From Nitrobacter sp051535235 (lineage in GTDB: Bacteria; Pseudomonadota; Alphaproteobacteria; Rhizobiales; Xanthobacteraceae), in assembly GCF_051535235.1 (NCBI RefSeq), contig NZ_JBPPLZ010000004.1, positions 314,935-378,934 on the forward strand: a DNA stretch of 64,000 nucleotides, given 5' to 3'. Below are positions 14,753 through 23,166 of the stretch, in pieces. The notes below the pieces were generated by a model that saw nothing but the letters and a program-made list of their open reading frames with translations, ran no database searches and was not told the DNA's origin. The position numbers were made by a program, and so were the translations under genes. Position 1 is the first letter of the stretch; the number at the start of each line of letters is the position of its first letter.

Positions 14753-16030
14753 ATGCCTGCCAAGAAACACCGAAAAGAACTGACCGTCACCATGGTCAGC
14801 AAGCTGAAGGCGCCAATTGAAACGGGAGCGCGCCTATGGGTGGCAGATTTGCTTGTGCCTGGTTTCGGCGTTCGCGTGACTGATAAGGGATCGAAAACCT
14901 ACGTGCTTCGGACGCGCTATCCTGGTGAGGTAAATGCCAGTCGTCGTGAAATCGGGAAAGTTGGAGAGATCGAACTCACCGACGCGAGAGACAAGGCGCG
15001 GGGATGGCTCAAGCTAATTGCTGAGGGAAAAAATCCCGCCGAAGTAGAGACAAAGAAACGCGACGTTCAGATTGAACGAGACGCCACGACCGTCAACGCT
15101 ATCCTTGACCATTTTGTGAAGCGCCATGCCAGCAAGTTACGCAGCGAGGATCAGATCACGTCCGCCTTGGATCACTACGTCCGGCCCTGGATCGGGGGAA
15201 CCTCCATCTATGATTTGAAGCGCCGGCAGATCGTGGAGATGCTAGACGCGGTGGAGGACAAGGCCGGGCCGGTTATGGCGGATCGGGTGCTGGCCCATGT
15301 CCGCAAGGCGTTCAATTGGCAAACGGCGCGGGATGATGACTTCTTGTCTCCGGTCGTTCGCGGCATGGCGCGCACCAAGCCGAAGGAGCGGGCGCGGCAG
15401 CGCGTCCTGACTGATGACGAAATCCGGGATATCTGGCGGGCGCTGGAAACGGCCGACGTGCCATCCTGCTATCCACGCTACGTCACCATGCTGCTGTTGA
15501 CCATGACGCGGCGCAACGAATCCGCAGACATGAACGCTGCCGAGATCGAGGGCGACCTTTGGACAATTCCTGGCGAGCGCTACAAGAACAAACTGGATCA
15601 TGTAATTCCATTGTCACCAGGTGCGAAAGCTCTGATCGGCACCAAGCCGAAAGGATTCAAGGGCAATACCTGGTTCGTGTTCTCGACCACGGACGGCAGA
15701 CGGCCGTTCAGCGGATTCAGTAAGGCTAAGGTGAGCCTTGATTCCGAGATTGCCAAACTACGCAAAGCAGAGGGCAGGGCGAAGATGCCGCGGTGGACGC
15801 TGCATGACCTGAGACGCACCGCGCGCACGCTAATGAGCCGCGCCAAGGTGCCAGAGGATCATGCCGAGCGTGCCATGGGGCACGTCATTGCCGGCGTACG
15901 CGGCACTTACGACCGCTATTCATTCTTGGAGGAAAAACGCGACGCCTTTCAAAAGCTGGCGGACCTTGTGACGATCATCATCAAGCCACCGACTGACAAC
16001 GTGGTGCCATTTGCAGGAGCGGTCCACTGA
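14753..16030 (+). CDS. Tyrosine recombinase / site-specific integrase
   Basis: 425 residues from ATG at 14753 (24 further in-frame codons lie upstream but cover the GGGGCCACATG cluster). The N-terminal DUF4102-like part is seen in WVADLLVPGFGVRVTDKGSK. The catalytic domain has the first Arg in MLLLTMTRRNE, the H-x-x-R box in LHDLRRTART, and the final H/Tyr segment MGHVIAGVRGTYDRYSF. It is of the P4-like class that targets tRNA genes, consistent with its place next to attL. Confidence 0.93.
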   Translation: MPAKKHRKELTVTMVSKLKAPIETGARLWVADLLVPGFGVRVTDKGSKTYVLRTRYPGEVNASRREIGKVGEIELTDARDKARGWLKLIAEGKNPAEVETKKRDVQIERDATTVNAILDHFVKRHASKLRSEDQITSALDHYVRPWIGGTSIYDLKRRQIVEMLDAVEDKAGPVMADRVLAHVRKAFNWQTARDDDFLSPVVRGMARTKPKERARQRVLTDDEIRDIWRALETADVPSCYPRYVTMLLLTMTRRNESADMNAAEIEGDLWTIPGERYKNKLDHVIPLSPGAKALIGTKPKGFKGNTWFVFSTTDGRRPFSGFSKAKVSLDSEIAKLRKAEGRAKMPRWTLHDLRRTARTLMSRAKVPEDHAERAMGHVIAGVRGTYDRYSFLEEKRDAFQKLADLVTIIIKPPTDNVVPFAGAVH

Positions 16031-16074
16031 GCAAGATCCCGCTTCCGGGTCCAGATATATCGGATGACGAGCAG

Positions 16075-16521
16075 ATGGCGCACGACCAGGCGGCATACGA
16101 GGCACGTGTCCAGTTTGCCTGGCAGGACGCCCTTGAATGGGCAAAGCGTGGCGATCGCCGATCATTGGTGGCACTGCTTCGTGGTGAACAGCAGTTAAGC
16201 GAGCGTGAGGTTCTGGATTTCCTTGCCGATTTGGTGGAAGGAAAATTCAAATGGCCTCGTGGTAAGCCGGCGCAGCGACCCGAAAGTACGTTCGCGATGG
16301 ATACGAACGGAAAGATCGTTTGGGTTGATAAACGCGACGCCACTGTCCTTGAGATGCGGAAATGGGTAAGTGAAAACCGCAGGTCACTTGGTAATGGTGT
16401 TTATGAAGCTGCAGCCAAACATTTCGGCATGGACTCCGAATCGGAAAAAGTGATCGAATCTATCGCGACCCTATGCAGGCGCTCGATTAACTCTCGTGTG
16501 CGCTCTCGTAGCAGCGCTTAA
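16075..16521 (+). CDS. Hypothetical protein of the element
   Basis: 148 residues, alpha-helical, no signal peptide or membrane segment. Features: QFAWQDALEWAKRGDRRSLV, then FLADLVEGKFKWPRGKPAQR, and a basic C-terminus. The frame is open back to the integrase stop, so translation may be coupled. The spacing of W and charged residues suggests a small helical regulator, but no family is recognised. Confidence 0.6.
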   Translation: MAHDQAAYEARVQFAWQDALEWAKRGDRRSLVALLRGEQQLSEREVLDFLADLVEGKFKWPRGKPAQRPESTFAMDTNGKIVWVDKRDATVLEMRKWVSENRRSLGNGVYEAAAKHFGMDSESEKVIESIATLCRRSINSRVRSRSSA

Positions 16522-16597
16522 TTCCGATATTAATCTGCTGGCGATTAAGTAAGCGACATGTGTCTCTATGTGCTTCTGAAATTTACAGGAGCACCGC

Positions 16598-16813
16598 ATG
16601 TCACAAAAGCTCATCGACTACGCCGATCTTGCCGACAAAGGCATCAACGCCAGCATGGTGACCCTGTGGCGTTGGGAGAAGGCCGGAAAGTTTCCGCGTC
16701 GGGTTCGCGTCTCACACCTCAAGGTCGCTTGGGTCGAGGATGAAGTCGACCGGCACATCGCCACTCGCATCGCCGCTCGTCCTGCCCGCACAACGAAACC
16801 GGTCGCTGCGTGA
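16598..16813 (+). CDS. AlpA/excisionase-like winged helix protein
   Basis: 71 residues. LADKGINASMVTLWRWEKAG then KFPRRVRVSHLKVAWVEDEV matches the MerR-like winged helix of AlpA/Xis proteins that control excision of P4-type elements. ACAGGAGCACC is the ribosome site. It overlaps the cold-shock gene by four bases, so they are co-translated. Likely the directionality factor of the element. Confidence 0.8.
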   Translation: MSQKLIDYADLADKGINASMVTLWRWEKAGKFPRRVRVSHLKVAWVEDEVDRHIATRIAARPARTTKPVAA

Positions 16814-17028
16814 TAATCACCAAATTCACCGGCACCGTCTCGTTTTGGAACGAGGATCGTGGGTTCGGCTTCATCCAGCGTGCAAGCGATCGAGCAAGCT
16901 TTTTTGCGCACATCTCCGATGTTGATGAGGCTTTTGACTCCCTCGCTCAGGGGCAGCGCGTCGAATTCGCGATCGCGGACAGCGACCGAAAGCCGGGACA
17001 TTTGCAGGCAATCGACGTCGTCAAATAG
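16810..17028 (+). CDS. Cold-shock-domain protein
   Basis: 72 residues from GTG at 16810 overlapping the preceding TGA. One CSD fold: TGTVSFWNEDRGFGFIQ with the RNP1 motif RGFGFI and RNP2 FFAHIS. Binds single-stranded nucleic acid. CSD genes are mostly chromosomal; here it is coupled to the AlpA-like regulator of a mobile element. Aromatic surface residues are conserved, so it should bind. Confidence 0.85.
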   Translation: MIITKFTGTVSFWNEDRGFGFIQRASDRASFFAHISDVDEAFDSLAQGQRVEFAIADSDRKPGHLQAIDVVK

Positions 17029-17039
17029 GAACAAATAAT

Positions 17040-17693
17040 ATGGCTATATGGAACACTCTCCGGTCGCAGCTTGACGCACCGCGCTTCACCGCCCACCGGA
17101 TCGCTTTCGATAAGCTGCAATCCCTGCCCGAAGGGTTGGGTAAGGCAAAAGCAGCAGCGCAAAGCAAAGGCACACTGAACGAGAACGGAATCATCGAGGC
17201 CGTTCGGGAATATGCGAGCAAACACGTTGCGGCTAACTTGCGCCACGAGATGAAGCGGCTTGATGCTGGCCGAAAGAGTCTTGCAGACCGCCGGCGGGCG
17301 CTGACGATACCGAATTCGGATCCAACCAACGTCGCCGATGCACTGCTCAAACAGGAAATTCGAAAATACGTCCTGTCGCTCGACCCCGCTAAGCGAACGG
17401 CGTTGCTTACGGTGGACCCCGACCCGACCGTCCTAGCTGCTGTCTTCGAGGGGCCCTCTTTTTTGACGGAGGTCGACGCCGGCTTGCGCGCTCAGGCTGA
17501 AAGCGCATTTGTCGAATCCAAGTTTCCGACCGAGAGCGCGGTACTACGGGAAGATACCGAAGCGCTACAAGTTCTCGAAATGGCGCTTGATGCGAGCCGG
17601 AAAGAACTGCGCGAAGCCATGGGTCTTAGCGAGCCTGAGTTCAACAAATGGTTGGCTACCAGCGCACCACTGTCTGACGGTGAGGGAGTCTAA
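17040..17693 (+). CDS. Hypothetical protein of the element
   Basis: 217 residues, strongly helical and charged, with a long amphipathic centre (KHVAANLRHEMKRLDAGRKS) likely forming a coiled coil. C-terminal LREAMGLSEPEFNKWLATSA is a compact helix pair. No family recognised. Sits 11 bp after the cold-shock gene, ahead of the phage tail remnants, so it may be of structural-module origin. Confidence 0.7.
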   Translation: MAIWNTLRSQLDAPRFTAHRIAFDKLQSLPEGLGKAKAAAQSKGTLNENGIIEAVREYASKHVAANLRHEMKRLDAGRKSLADRRRALTIPNSDPTNVADALLKQEIRKYVLSLDPAKRTALLTVDPDPTVLAAVFEGPSFLTEVDAGLRAQAESAFVESKFPTESAVLREDTEALQVLEMALDASRKELREAMGLSEPEFNKWLATSAPLSDGEGV

Positions 17694-17807
17694 TTGTTTC
17701 AGTTTGCGAACGGGCGTTTTCTCATCGCCTTTGAGCGCAACGCGGGGAGTGGCGATGCTGCTCCCCGCACAATCACATGGATCGATAGGAGCGTAGAACA
17801 TGGCTGA
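17694..17807 (+). CDS. Small phage-type protein
   Basis: 37 residues from TTG at 17694, directly after the previous TAA, with GAGGGAG as ribosome site. Sequence begins MFQFANGRFLIAFERNAG. The last 8 bases overlap the tape-measure-like gene start. Tight packing and a good ribosome site support it; function unknown. Confidence 0.45.
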   Translation: MFQFANGRFLIAFERNAGSGDAAPRTITWIDRSVEHG

Positions 17808-18597
17808 TCTAGTACACTTGGGTTTTGCGGTAGATTCTGCTTCGCTTGTCGGCGCTTCTAAGGCCCTTAATGCTATGACAGCCGCCGCGAAACCAGCGGC
17901 CGTAGCCACCGCCGAACTAAATAAAGCAAGCCGATCAAATAGTCTGACCGCTCAGCTTCTCGGCGGCGAGTTGAACAATTTAACACGCGCCCACGTTGGC
18001 CTCTCGACCCAGGCCATGGCGGCACAGCATTCAATGCGTTCTATGATCGAGATGATGATCCTAGGCGCGACGCCGGTCCAGGTGCTCGGATCGCAGATCA
18101 ATCACTTGACGTACGCTGCGACCGGCCCTGGCGGGTTGAAAGGTGCGTTCACGGATGCGCTCGGTTCGTTCCGCGCGTTTATCACGCCTGCCACGGTTAT
18201 CGCCGGCGGATTGGCCGCCATCGGCGCCGGTGCCATCGCCGCAGTCGCCAACGATCAGTCGGTACCAGCCAATTATCAAGGAATCGACGTCGACGCGGAT
18301 CCGGACGTGGTTATCTGGTCGATTGGGCAGGTTCTGGAAATGCAGCGCCACACGCAATTGCCAGACCATATGGGTGCAATCGGCGGCTTTGCTCAACTTT
18401 CGACGGTGAGCATGGAGGGGGTTAGCCAGCGCATCCTGCATCGATGGTCCGAGGACCAGACTGGTGCGCCGTTAAAACCGGCACCGATCGATTGGCAACA
18501 GTGGCACCGCAATAACCCGAAGCCAAAAACAAATCGACTCAAGCGGGAAATGCTGGAGCGGAAGGCCCGCAAGGCTGGCCTTCGCGTGGTTCGTTAA
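17800..18597 (+). CDS. Truncated tape-measure-like protein fused to an unrelated C-terminus
   Basis: 265 residues. The first 150 (LGFAVDSASLVGASKALNAM, many Ala-rich helices, then GPGGLKGAFTDALGSFRAFI and a hydrophobic TPATVIAGGLAAIGAGAIAA) have the N-terminal pattern of tail tape-measure proteins, which normally run to several hundred or a thousand residues. After AVANDQ the sequence changes abruptly to YQGIDVDADPDVVIWSIGQV and ends basic (RKARKAGLRVVR). An internal deletion joining two genes is the simplest reading. Confidence 0.65.
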   Translation: MADLVHLGFAVDSASLVGASKALNAMTAAAKPAAVATAELNKASRSNSLTAQLLGGELNNLTRAHVGLSTQAMAAQHSMRSMIEMMILGATPVQVLGSQINHLTYAATGPGGLKGAFTDALGSFRAFITPATVIAGGLAAIGAGAIAAVANDQSVPANYQGIDVDADPDVVIWSIGQVLEMQRHTQLPDHMGAIGGFAQLSTVSMEGVSQRILHRWSEDQTGAPLKPAPIDWQQWHRNNPKPKTNRLKREMLERKARKAGLRVVR

Positions 18598-18622
18598 ACG
18601 GCAGCGCCGGATTGGAGATGAG

Positions 18623-18760
18623 ATGCAAGAGAATAGGATGACTGAAGAAACAAAAAAGCACGAAGACGAACCGCAGAAAGAAACGAAGTCAGCACCGCAA
18701 AATGAACCTGTTGATCCGCTTGGATCTGGATGCGGCTTCATTCCGGGAGAGGGTATCTAA
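18623..18760 (+). CDS. Small acidic hydrophilic protein
   Basis: 45 residues (MQENRMTEETKKHEDEPQKE ... PLGSGCGFIPGEGI) with a GGAGATGAG ribosome site. Ends two bases before the next gene. Charged and probably unstructured. Short size and packing typical of phage structural modules. Confidence 0.5.
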   Translation: MQENRMTEETKKHEDEPQKETKSAPQNEPVDPLGSGCGFIPGEGI

Positions 18761-18762
18761 AG

Positions 18763-19728
18763 ATGCTGAAGCTATTCGATCGCGTTAAAGGTAATACCCC
18801 AACGACCGGGACTGGAGACGTCACGTTCGGTTCGGCTTCATCGAATGCGTTCCTGACGCCGGCAGAAGCTGGCGCCGTTGACGGCGATACTACTCGCTAT
18901 TTCATCGTCGACGGTACCGATTTCGAGGAGGGTATTGGGACAATTAAGAGTAGTGTCGCTGCGATGGAGCGCACAACAGTCACAAAGTCAAAGATCGGCG
19001 GGACGGTTGGAACGTCCAAGATCAATCTGAGCGGGACGGCGGGGTTCGGCTTCACCGCATCAGCGGCTGATATTTTAATTCCAGTTAACAACCTTGCAAA
19101 CCTCGCCGACGCTGACACCGCACTGGACAATCTCGGCGGCACAACTGTCGGGAAGGCACTATTTACTGCGACAGATGAAGATGCGGCTCAGGATGCAATT
19201 GGCGCAACCGCGGTCGGTGCTGCTGTGTTGACTGCGACGGATGAAGAAGCTGCGCGGGATGCAATTGGCCTAACCATAAGCGGCACCATCATTGATACTT
19301 CGTATGCAGAAATTGCGACGTATTCGACCACAAGTGCCGTTATTCCGATTGACAACACGATTCCGCAGAACACCGAAGGCACCGAGATTATTTCGGCTTC
19401 GATCACTCCCAAAACCACAACGAATTCCTTGCGCGTCAGATTCTCTATCTCGATGGCGGTCGGTTCGCAGGACAACATCATAGTCGCGATGTTTTTGAAT
19501 TCCGGGGCTGGCGCGATCTGCGCTCGTTACTCGTCTACTGCGGCCAACTTCTCTCAATTGATGTATATGGAACACGAGTTTGTTCCGGGCGCCACAACTT
19601 CCCAAACTATCCATATTCGCGTGGGCACAGGTAGCGGAAGTTCGCTCTACGTCAACGGAAACAGCGTTGGGCGCCTATTGGGAGGCGTTAATTTCGGCTT
19701 CCTGGCGATTGAAGAAATCGTGCATTGA
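18763..19728 (+). CDS. Tail-fibre-like protein
   Basis: 321 residues from ATG at 18763 after GGGAGAGGG. Contains two copies of a repeat, ALFTATDEDAAQDAIGAT and AVLTATDEEAARDAIGLT, of the kind seen in phage tail-fibre shafts. The C-terminal domain is Ser/Thr/Gly-rich and beta-like (LRVRFSISMAVGSQDN, TIHIRVGTGSGSSLYVNG). May recognise receptors or be a leftover of a tail module. No fibre-assembly chaperone is adjacent, unless it is the small coiled-coil protein downstream. Confidence 0.65.
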   Translation: MLKLFDRVKGNTPTTGTGDVTFGSASSNAFLTPAEAGAVDGDTTRYFIVDGTDFEEGIGTIKSSVAAMERTTVTKSKIGGTVGTSKINLSGTAGFGFTASAADILIPVNNLANLADADTALDNLGGTTVGKALFTATDEDAAQDAIGATAVGAAVLTATDEEAARDAIGLTISGTIIDTSYAEIATYSTTSAVIPIDNTIPQNTEGTEIISASITPKTTTNSLRVRFSISMAVGSQDNIIVAMFLNSGAGAICARYSSTAANFSQLMYMEHEFVPGATTSQTIHIRVGTGSGSSLYVNGNSVGRLLGGVNFGFLAIEEIVH

Positions 19729-19898
19729 TGAGCGATATTCCTCTCGATCTGCGCACTACCGACGTCGCGGTTGTCACAGCCATTCTGTTCGAGCTTGAAG
19801 AAAGCCAGCAACGAATCACCAATTCGCTTGAGCAACAGCGCCAGCGCATCACAGAGTTGCGGGAAGTGCTCGACGAATGGCGCACGCGCCACGTCTGA
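19728..19898 (+). CDS. Small coiled-coil protein following the fibre gene
   Basis: 56 residues; its ATG overlaps the fibre stop in TGATG. Sequence MSDIPLDLRTTDVAVVTAIL then a heptad-like ESQQRITNSLEQQRQRITEL. Likely a trimeric or dimeric coiled coil. Translational coupling to the fibre gene suggests a linked role. The following 130 bp have an imperfect hairpin (about 19905-19937) that may terminate transcription. Confidence 0.55.
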   Translation: MSDIPLDLRTTDVAVVTAILFELEESQQRITNSLEQQRQRITELREVLDEWRTRHV

Positions 19899-20004
19899 AA
19901 TAAAACCGCCCGGATCGTTGGCGCGACCCGAGCGGTGAAGCGAATTCAAAATTCCTGACACGCATTTTGTACTACGCTTCACTGTTTTTCGCAAGTGCTT
20001 ACGG

Positions 20005-20031
20005 TTCGGGCTCCTATCACTGGAGCCCGAA
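20005..20031 (+). promoter_or_regulatory. Hairpin masking the ribosome site of the primase/helicase gene
   Basis: Perfect 10-bp inverted repeat TTCGGGCTCC / GGAGCCCGAA with a 7-nt loop; the 3' arm contains GGAG and ends on the first base of the ATG at 20031. In RNA it would sequester the ribosome site. Function inferred. Confidence 0.5.
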
Positions 20032-21920
20032 TGACTATGTCTTGTTATGCCGAACTACTAAAACGACCTTGCCTCCACGCCATCATGGAGGGGCACCAAT
20101 ATACGCTACCACCGCATGACGTGCAGCTAAGCACGTCGCTGTCGCTCGACACTCTGTTCGCATGGGCGGACCATGCTGCCGAGCACTTCCCGGTTACCTG
20201 CAACAGTTTCGACATTCGAGACTTCACTTGGGACCTTCGCAGGCTTGTGCCCGATAAAGAGCAGGCATGGAACGTCATTATCCCGGCACTGGAAAGCTGG
20301 ATGCCTGACCACGATTGGGACGCGATGTGGGATGCTGCTGATCGGCCGGAACGTGAGAGCGATTGCCTGATCATCAACGACCTTTGCTCGATCTATCACA
20401 GCGATGACGCGCATTGGTACTGGACGATGCCAGGTCAGGCAGGCAGGCCAGCCAAAAATGATTTTTGGGAAAATCTCAAACTGGAAGACGCGGACCGCAA
20501 GGTTCTGTCCGCGCTGTTCGTAGATTGTGAAAATGAATTAATTGAAGAGTTAAGCGCCGTGGAAAAGCCGTCTGCGACCGAACGTATGAATAAGACCATG
20601 GAGGAGTTCGATAAAAACAATACCACAAACAAGGTCCAGTACGATGAATTTTGGTGCTACTCGCCGACACATCAATTCATCTTCACACCGACTGGCGAAA
20701 TGTGGACGGCAGCGACAATCGATTCACGCCTGGCGCCGATGTTTCCGTTTGCGGGTGCGAAAAAGCCATGGCCTGCATCCAAGATCCTGACGCAGCAACG
20801 CGCCGTCGACCAGGTAACATGGGCACCTGGGATGCCGCAAATCATCAAAGACAAGCTGATTAGTGATGGTGGATGGTTCGACCGACCCGACAGTCGCGTT
20901 TACAATCTGTATCGCCCGCCGACGATCAAGCCGAAGGTTGGCGACGCGTCACCGTGGTTGAACCACGTCAAGCACCTCTATCCGAACGAGTGGCAGCACA
21001 TCGTTGCGTGGCTGGCGAACCGCGTGCAACGACCCGGAGAGAAAATCAATCACGCCATCGTGCTGGGCGGTCCGCAGGGCATCGGCAAAGACAGTCTGTT
21101 GCAGCCCGTGGCGCAAGCGATCGGTCCGTGGAACTGTTCGGAAATCTCGCCGAGATCGGCCGTTGGGCGGTTCAATGGTTTCGTCAAAAGCGTGATCCTG
21201 CGCATCAGCGAGGCGCGGGACCGCGGCGAGCAGGCAGACCAGTACGAACTCTATGAGGCTACGAAAACCTATATCGCCGGGCCGCCCGACGTATTGAGGT
21301 GCGACGAGAAGAACCTGAAAGAGCACATGGTCCAGAACGTCATGGGCGTCGTAATGACGACCAACCACAAGGACGGCCTGTATCTGCCTGCCGACGATCG
21401 CCGACATTTTGTCTGTTGGTCGAATTTGACCAAAGAGGATTTCGCCGCCGAATATTGGAACGAATTATGGGGTTGGTTCGGCAAGGGCGGAAACGAGATC
21501 GTGGCCCGCTACTTGGCCCGCTACGATCTGAGCGGCTTCAACCCTAAGGCGCCACCGCCAAAGACTGATGCCTTCTGGACAATGGTCGATATTGGCAGGC
21601 CACCGGAAGATGCCGAGATGGCGGACGCTATCGACGCGCTCGGCAAGCCCGATGCCGTGACACTGGCGATGATTATGCCAAGGGTTGCCCATGGGTTTGG
21701 CGAGTGGCTGCGCGATCGCAGGAACGCCCGCAAGATAAAGCACCGCTTCGAAGCGTGCGATTACGTCGCGGTGCGCAATCCTGACGACAAGCGCGATGGG
21801 TTGTGGCGAGGCGCTTGGGGTCGACAGACGGTCTATGTGCGTAAGATGCTATCGCCGAAAGATCAGATTGAGGCGGCTCGACGTTTAACCACAAGGCCAT
21901 TGTCACCACCATCGTATTGA
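20031..21920 (+). CDS. Phage-type primase/helicase (P-loop replication protein)
   Basis: 629 residues from ATG at 20031 (a GTG at 19995 is an alternative). The ATPase part has Walker A GGPQGIGKDSLL (about residues 346-357) and a motif VMGVVMTTNHKDGLYLPADD then RRHFVCW, as in DUF5906-type helicases of phages and satellites. The N-terminal 300 residues are unlike known archaeo-eukaryotic primase domains to my eye. The gene is followed at once by a long iteron inverted repeat, as with the Rep-ori arrangement of some phage satellites. Confidence 0.8.
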   Translation: MTMSCYAELLKRPCLHAIMEGHQYTLPPHDVQLSTSLSLDTLFAWADHAAEHFPVTCNSFDIRDFTWDLRRLVPDKEQAWNVIIPALESWMPDHDWDAMWDAADRPERESDCLIINDLCSIYHSDDAHWYWTMPGQAGRPAKNDFWENLKLEDADRKVLSALFVDCENELIEELSAVEKPSATERMNKTMEEFDKNNTTNKVQYDEFWCYSPTHQFIFTPTGEMWTAATIDSRLAPMFPFAGAKKPWPASKILTQQRAVDQVTWAPGMPQIIKDKLISDGGWFDRPDSRVYNLYRPPTIKPKVGDASPWLNHVKHLYPNEWQHIVAWLANRVQRPGEKINHAIVLGGPQGIGKDSLLQPVAQAIGPWNCSEISPRSAVGRFNGFVKSVILRISEARDRGEQADQYELYEATKTYIAGPPDVLRCDEKNLKEHMVQNVMGVVMTTNHKDGLYLPADDRRHFVCWSNLTKEDFAAEYWNELWGWFGKGGNEIVARYLARYDLSGFNPKAPPPKTDAFWTMVDIGRPPEDAEMADAIDALGKPDAVTLAMIMPRVAHGFGEWLRDRRNARKIKHRFEACDYVAVRNPDDKRDGLWRGAWGRQTVYVRKMLSPKDQIEAARRLTTRPLSPPSY

Positions 21921-21922
21921 TT

Positions 21923-22089
21923 GGCGGTGTTGGCGGTGTTGGCGGTGATTTCTATCCTGCTCATTGGTGATTTACATCCAGACCTCCATCTTACAAAAAC
22001 TCGAAATTACAAGTTGACAAGGTGAATAGGACAGGAATCGAAAACGTATAGGCAGGATAGAAATCACCGCCAACACCGCCAACACCGCC
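21923..22089. other. Candidate replication origin: 38-bp inverted repeats of GGCGGTGTT iterons
   Basis: Perfect inverted repeats at 21923-21960 and 22052-22089, 91 bp apart. Each arm holds GGCGGTGTT twice plus a GGCGGTGAT, then TTCTATCCTGC. The spacer is less GC-rich than the flanking genes. It lies 2 bp after the primase/helicase gene. The layout (rep gene followed by two inverted iteron arrays around a softer centre) is that of satellite origins; a strong terminator is the alternative. The stretch 22090-22318 has no gene and is AT-rich. Confidence 0.55.
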
Positions 22090-22265
22090 ACGCCTTCGAT
22101 GATGTCGACCATTTGGATTCACTGCGCACAAAACGAAACCGCCCCTGAATCCGGTCCGAAAAGCACCTAAAACCACGAAACCCGTGATAATTAGTCACGT
22201 GGTCACATTCAAAAATCCTCGTAGAATTGCTATAAATTGACAAATTTTCTATTTCATAGTACATT

Positions 22266-22287
22266 AGGGCCACATAGGGGCCACATG
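22266..22287 (+). promoter_or_regulatory. Internal pair of GGGGCCACATG motifs
   Basis: AGGGCCACAT (22266-22275) and AGGGGCCACATG (22276-22287) in direct order, matching the motifs near both element ends. Lies upstream of the packaging genes, so a role in transcription is also possible. Confidence 0.4.
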
Positions 22288-22318
22288 ACTATTGATTGCG
22301 CCGTAAATTTGCGAGTTT

Positions 22319-22969
22319 TTGATCTTGGGTAAGAGAGGCACCCGTTGCACGGTTTGCGACCACGACCATCGTCATCAGATTGAGATCGGGCTGACGCATG
22401 GCGTCGCTGCCCGCGTCCTTGGTGATCGCTTCAAACTATCGAAGGACGCCATTCTCCGCCACGCCCGGAACCATCTGACGCCGGCGCAGCGTGCCGCCAT
22501 CCTGTCGGCACAGAAACCCGCTGCGATCGATTTGGAGGCGCTGCGAACGACTGAGAGCGAGGGCTTGATCGCCAGCCTCGTCGCCCAGCGTGCCCGGCTC
22601 CTAGTCAAGGCAGACTTCGCTGCCGAGCACGGCGACATCAAGGGTAGTGTGGCCGCAGAGAACGCTATCACAGCGAACTTGACGTTGGTCGCTAAGATGT
22701 TGGGCCAATTGGTCCAGGTTCACGACGTCCGGCACACCAATTTGCTCGTGTCACCTGACTATTTGAGATTACGATCGACGCTGATTGCGGCGCTGAGGCC
22801 GTTCCCTGACGCAGCGCGGGCTGTGGGTGCCGCGTTGCACCGGCTGGAAAGCGATGCCGCCACCGACATCACTGCGACTGCAGGCAAGGGTAGGGCCCGT
22901 GCGGAGCCTGTCCTGATTGAGCATGAGCAGGCCCCACCTGTCACCGTACTGCCGCCACCGCCATGCTGA
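22319..22969 (+). CDS. HTH protein, candidate small terminase subunit
   Basis: 216 residues from TTG at 22319 (a second TTG at 22325). An N-terminal CTVCDH motif and IEIGLTHGVAARVLGDRF followed by KLSKDAILRHARNHL resemble a helix-turn-helix that senses a small target. The middle is helical. Placed two genes before the terminase ATPase, the normal site of terS. No direct family match from memory. Confidence 0.55.
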   Translation: MILGKRGTRCTVCDHDHRHQIEIGLTHGVAARVLGDRFKLSKDAILRHARNHLTPAQRAAILSAQKPAAIDLEALRTTESEGLIASLVAQRARLLVKADFAAEHGDIKGSVAAENAITANLTLVAKMLGQLVQVHDVRHTNLLVSPDYLRLRSTLIAALRPFPDAARAVGAALHRLESDAATDITATAGKGRARAEPVLIEHEQAPPVTVLPPPPC

Positions 22970-23166
22970 CCCCACGGAGAGAACCCTTGCCCCCGAAACA
23001 TCTTCCCGACGCTTACCGCGGCTTGAACTACGAACAGGCTTCCCGAAAGGGTCTTGAATTGGTGACAGAGGCGGCGGGCACGCAGCGATGGTGCCATTAC
23101 GTCGACGCCCTGGTCGCTTTGCGCGACACCATGCGCCAGTCTAGCCGCGAGCCGGTCGCCTTCTGA
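22963..23166 (+). CDS. Small protein between the terminase genes
   Basis: 67 residues; overlaps the previous gene by 7 bp and the next by 1. Helical, DAYRGLNYEQASRKGLELVT then RWCHYVDALVALRDTMRQ. Tight overlaps on both sides imply translation within the terminase operon. Function unknown; could be part of the small-subunit complex. Confidence 0.55.
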   Translation: MLTPRREPLPPKHLPDAYRGLNYEQASRKGLELVTEAAGTQRWCHYVDALVALRDTMRQSSREPVAF

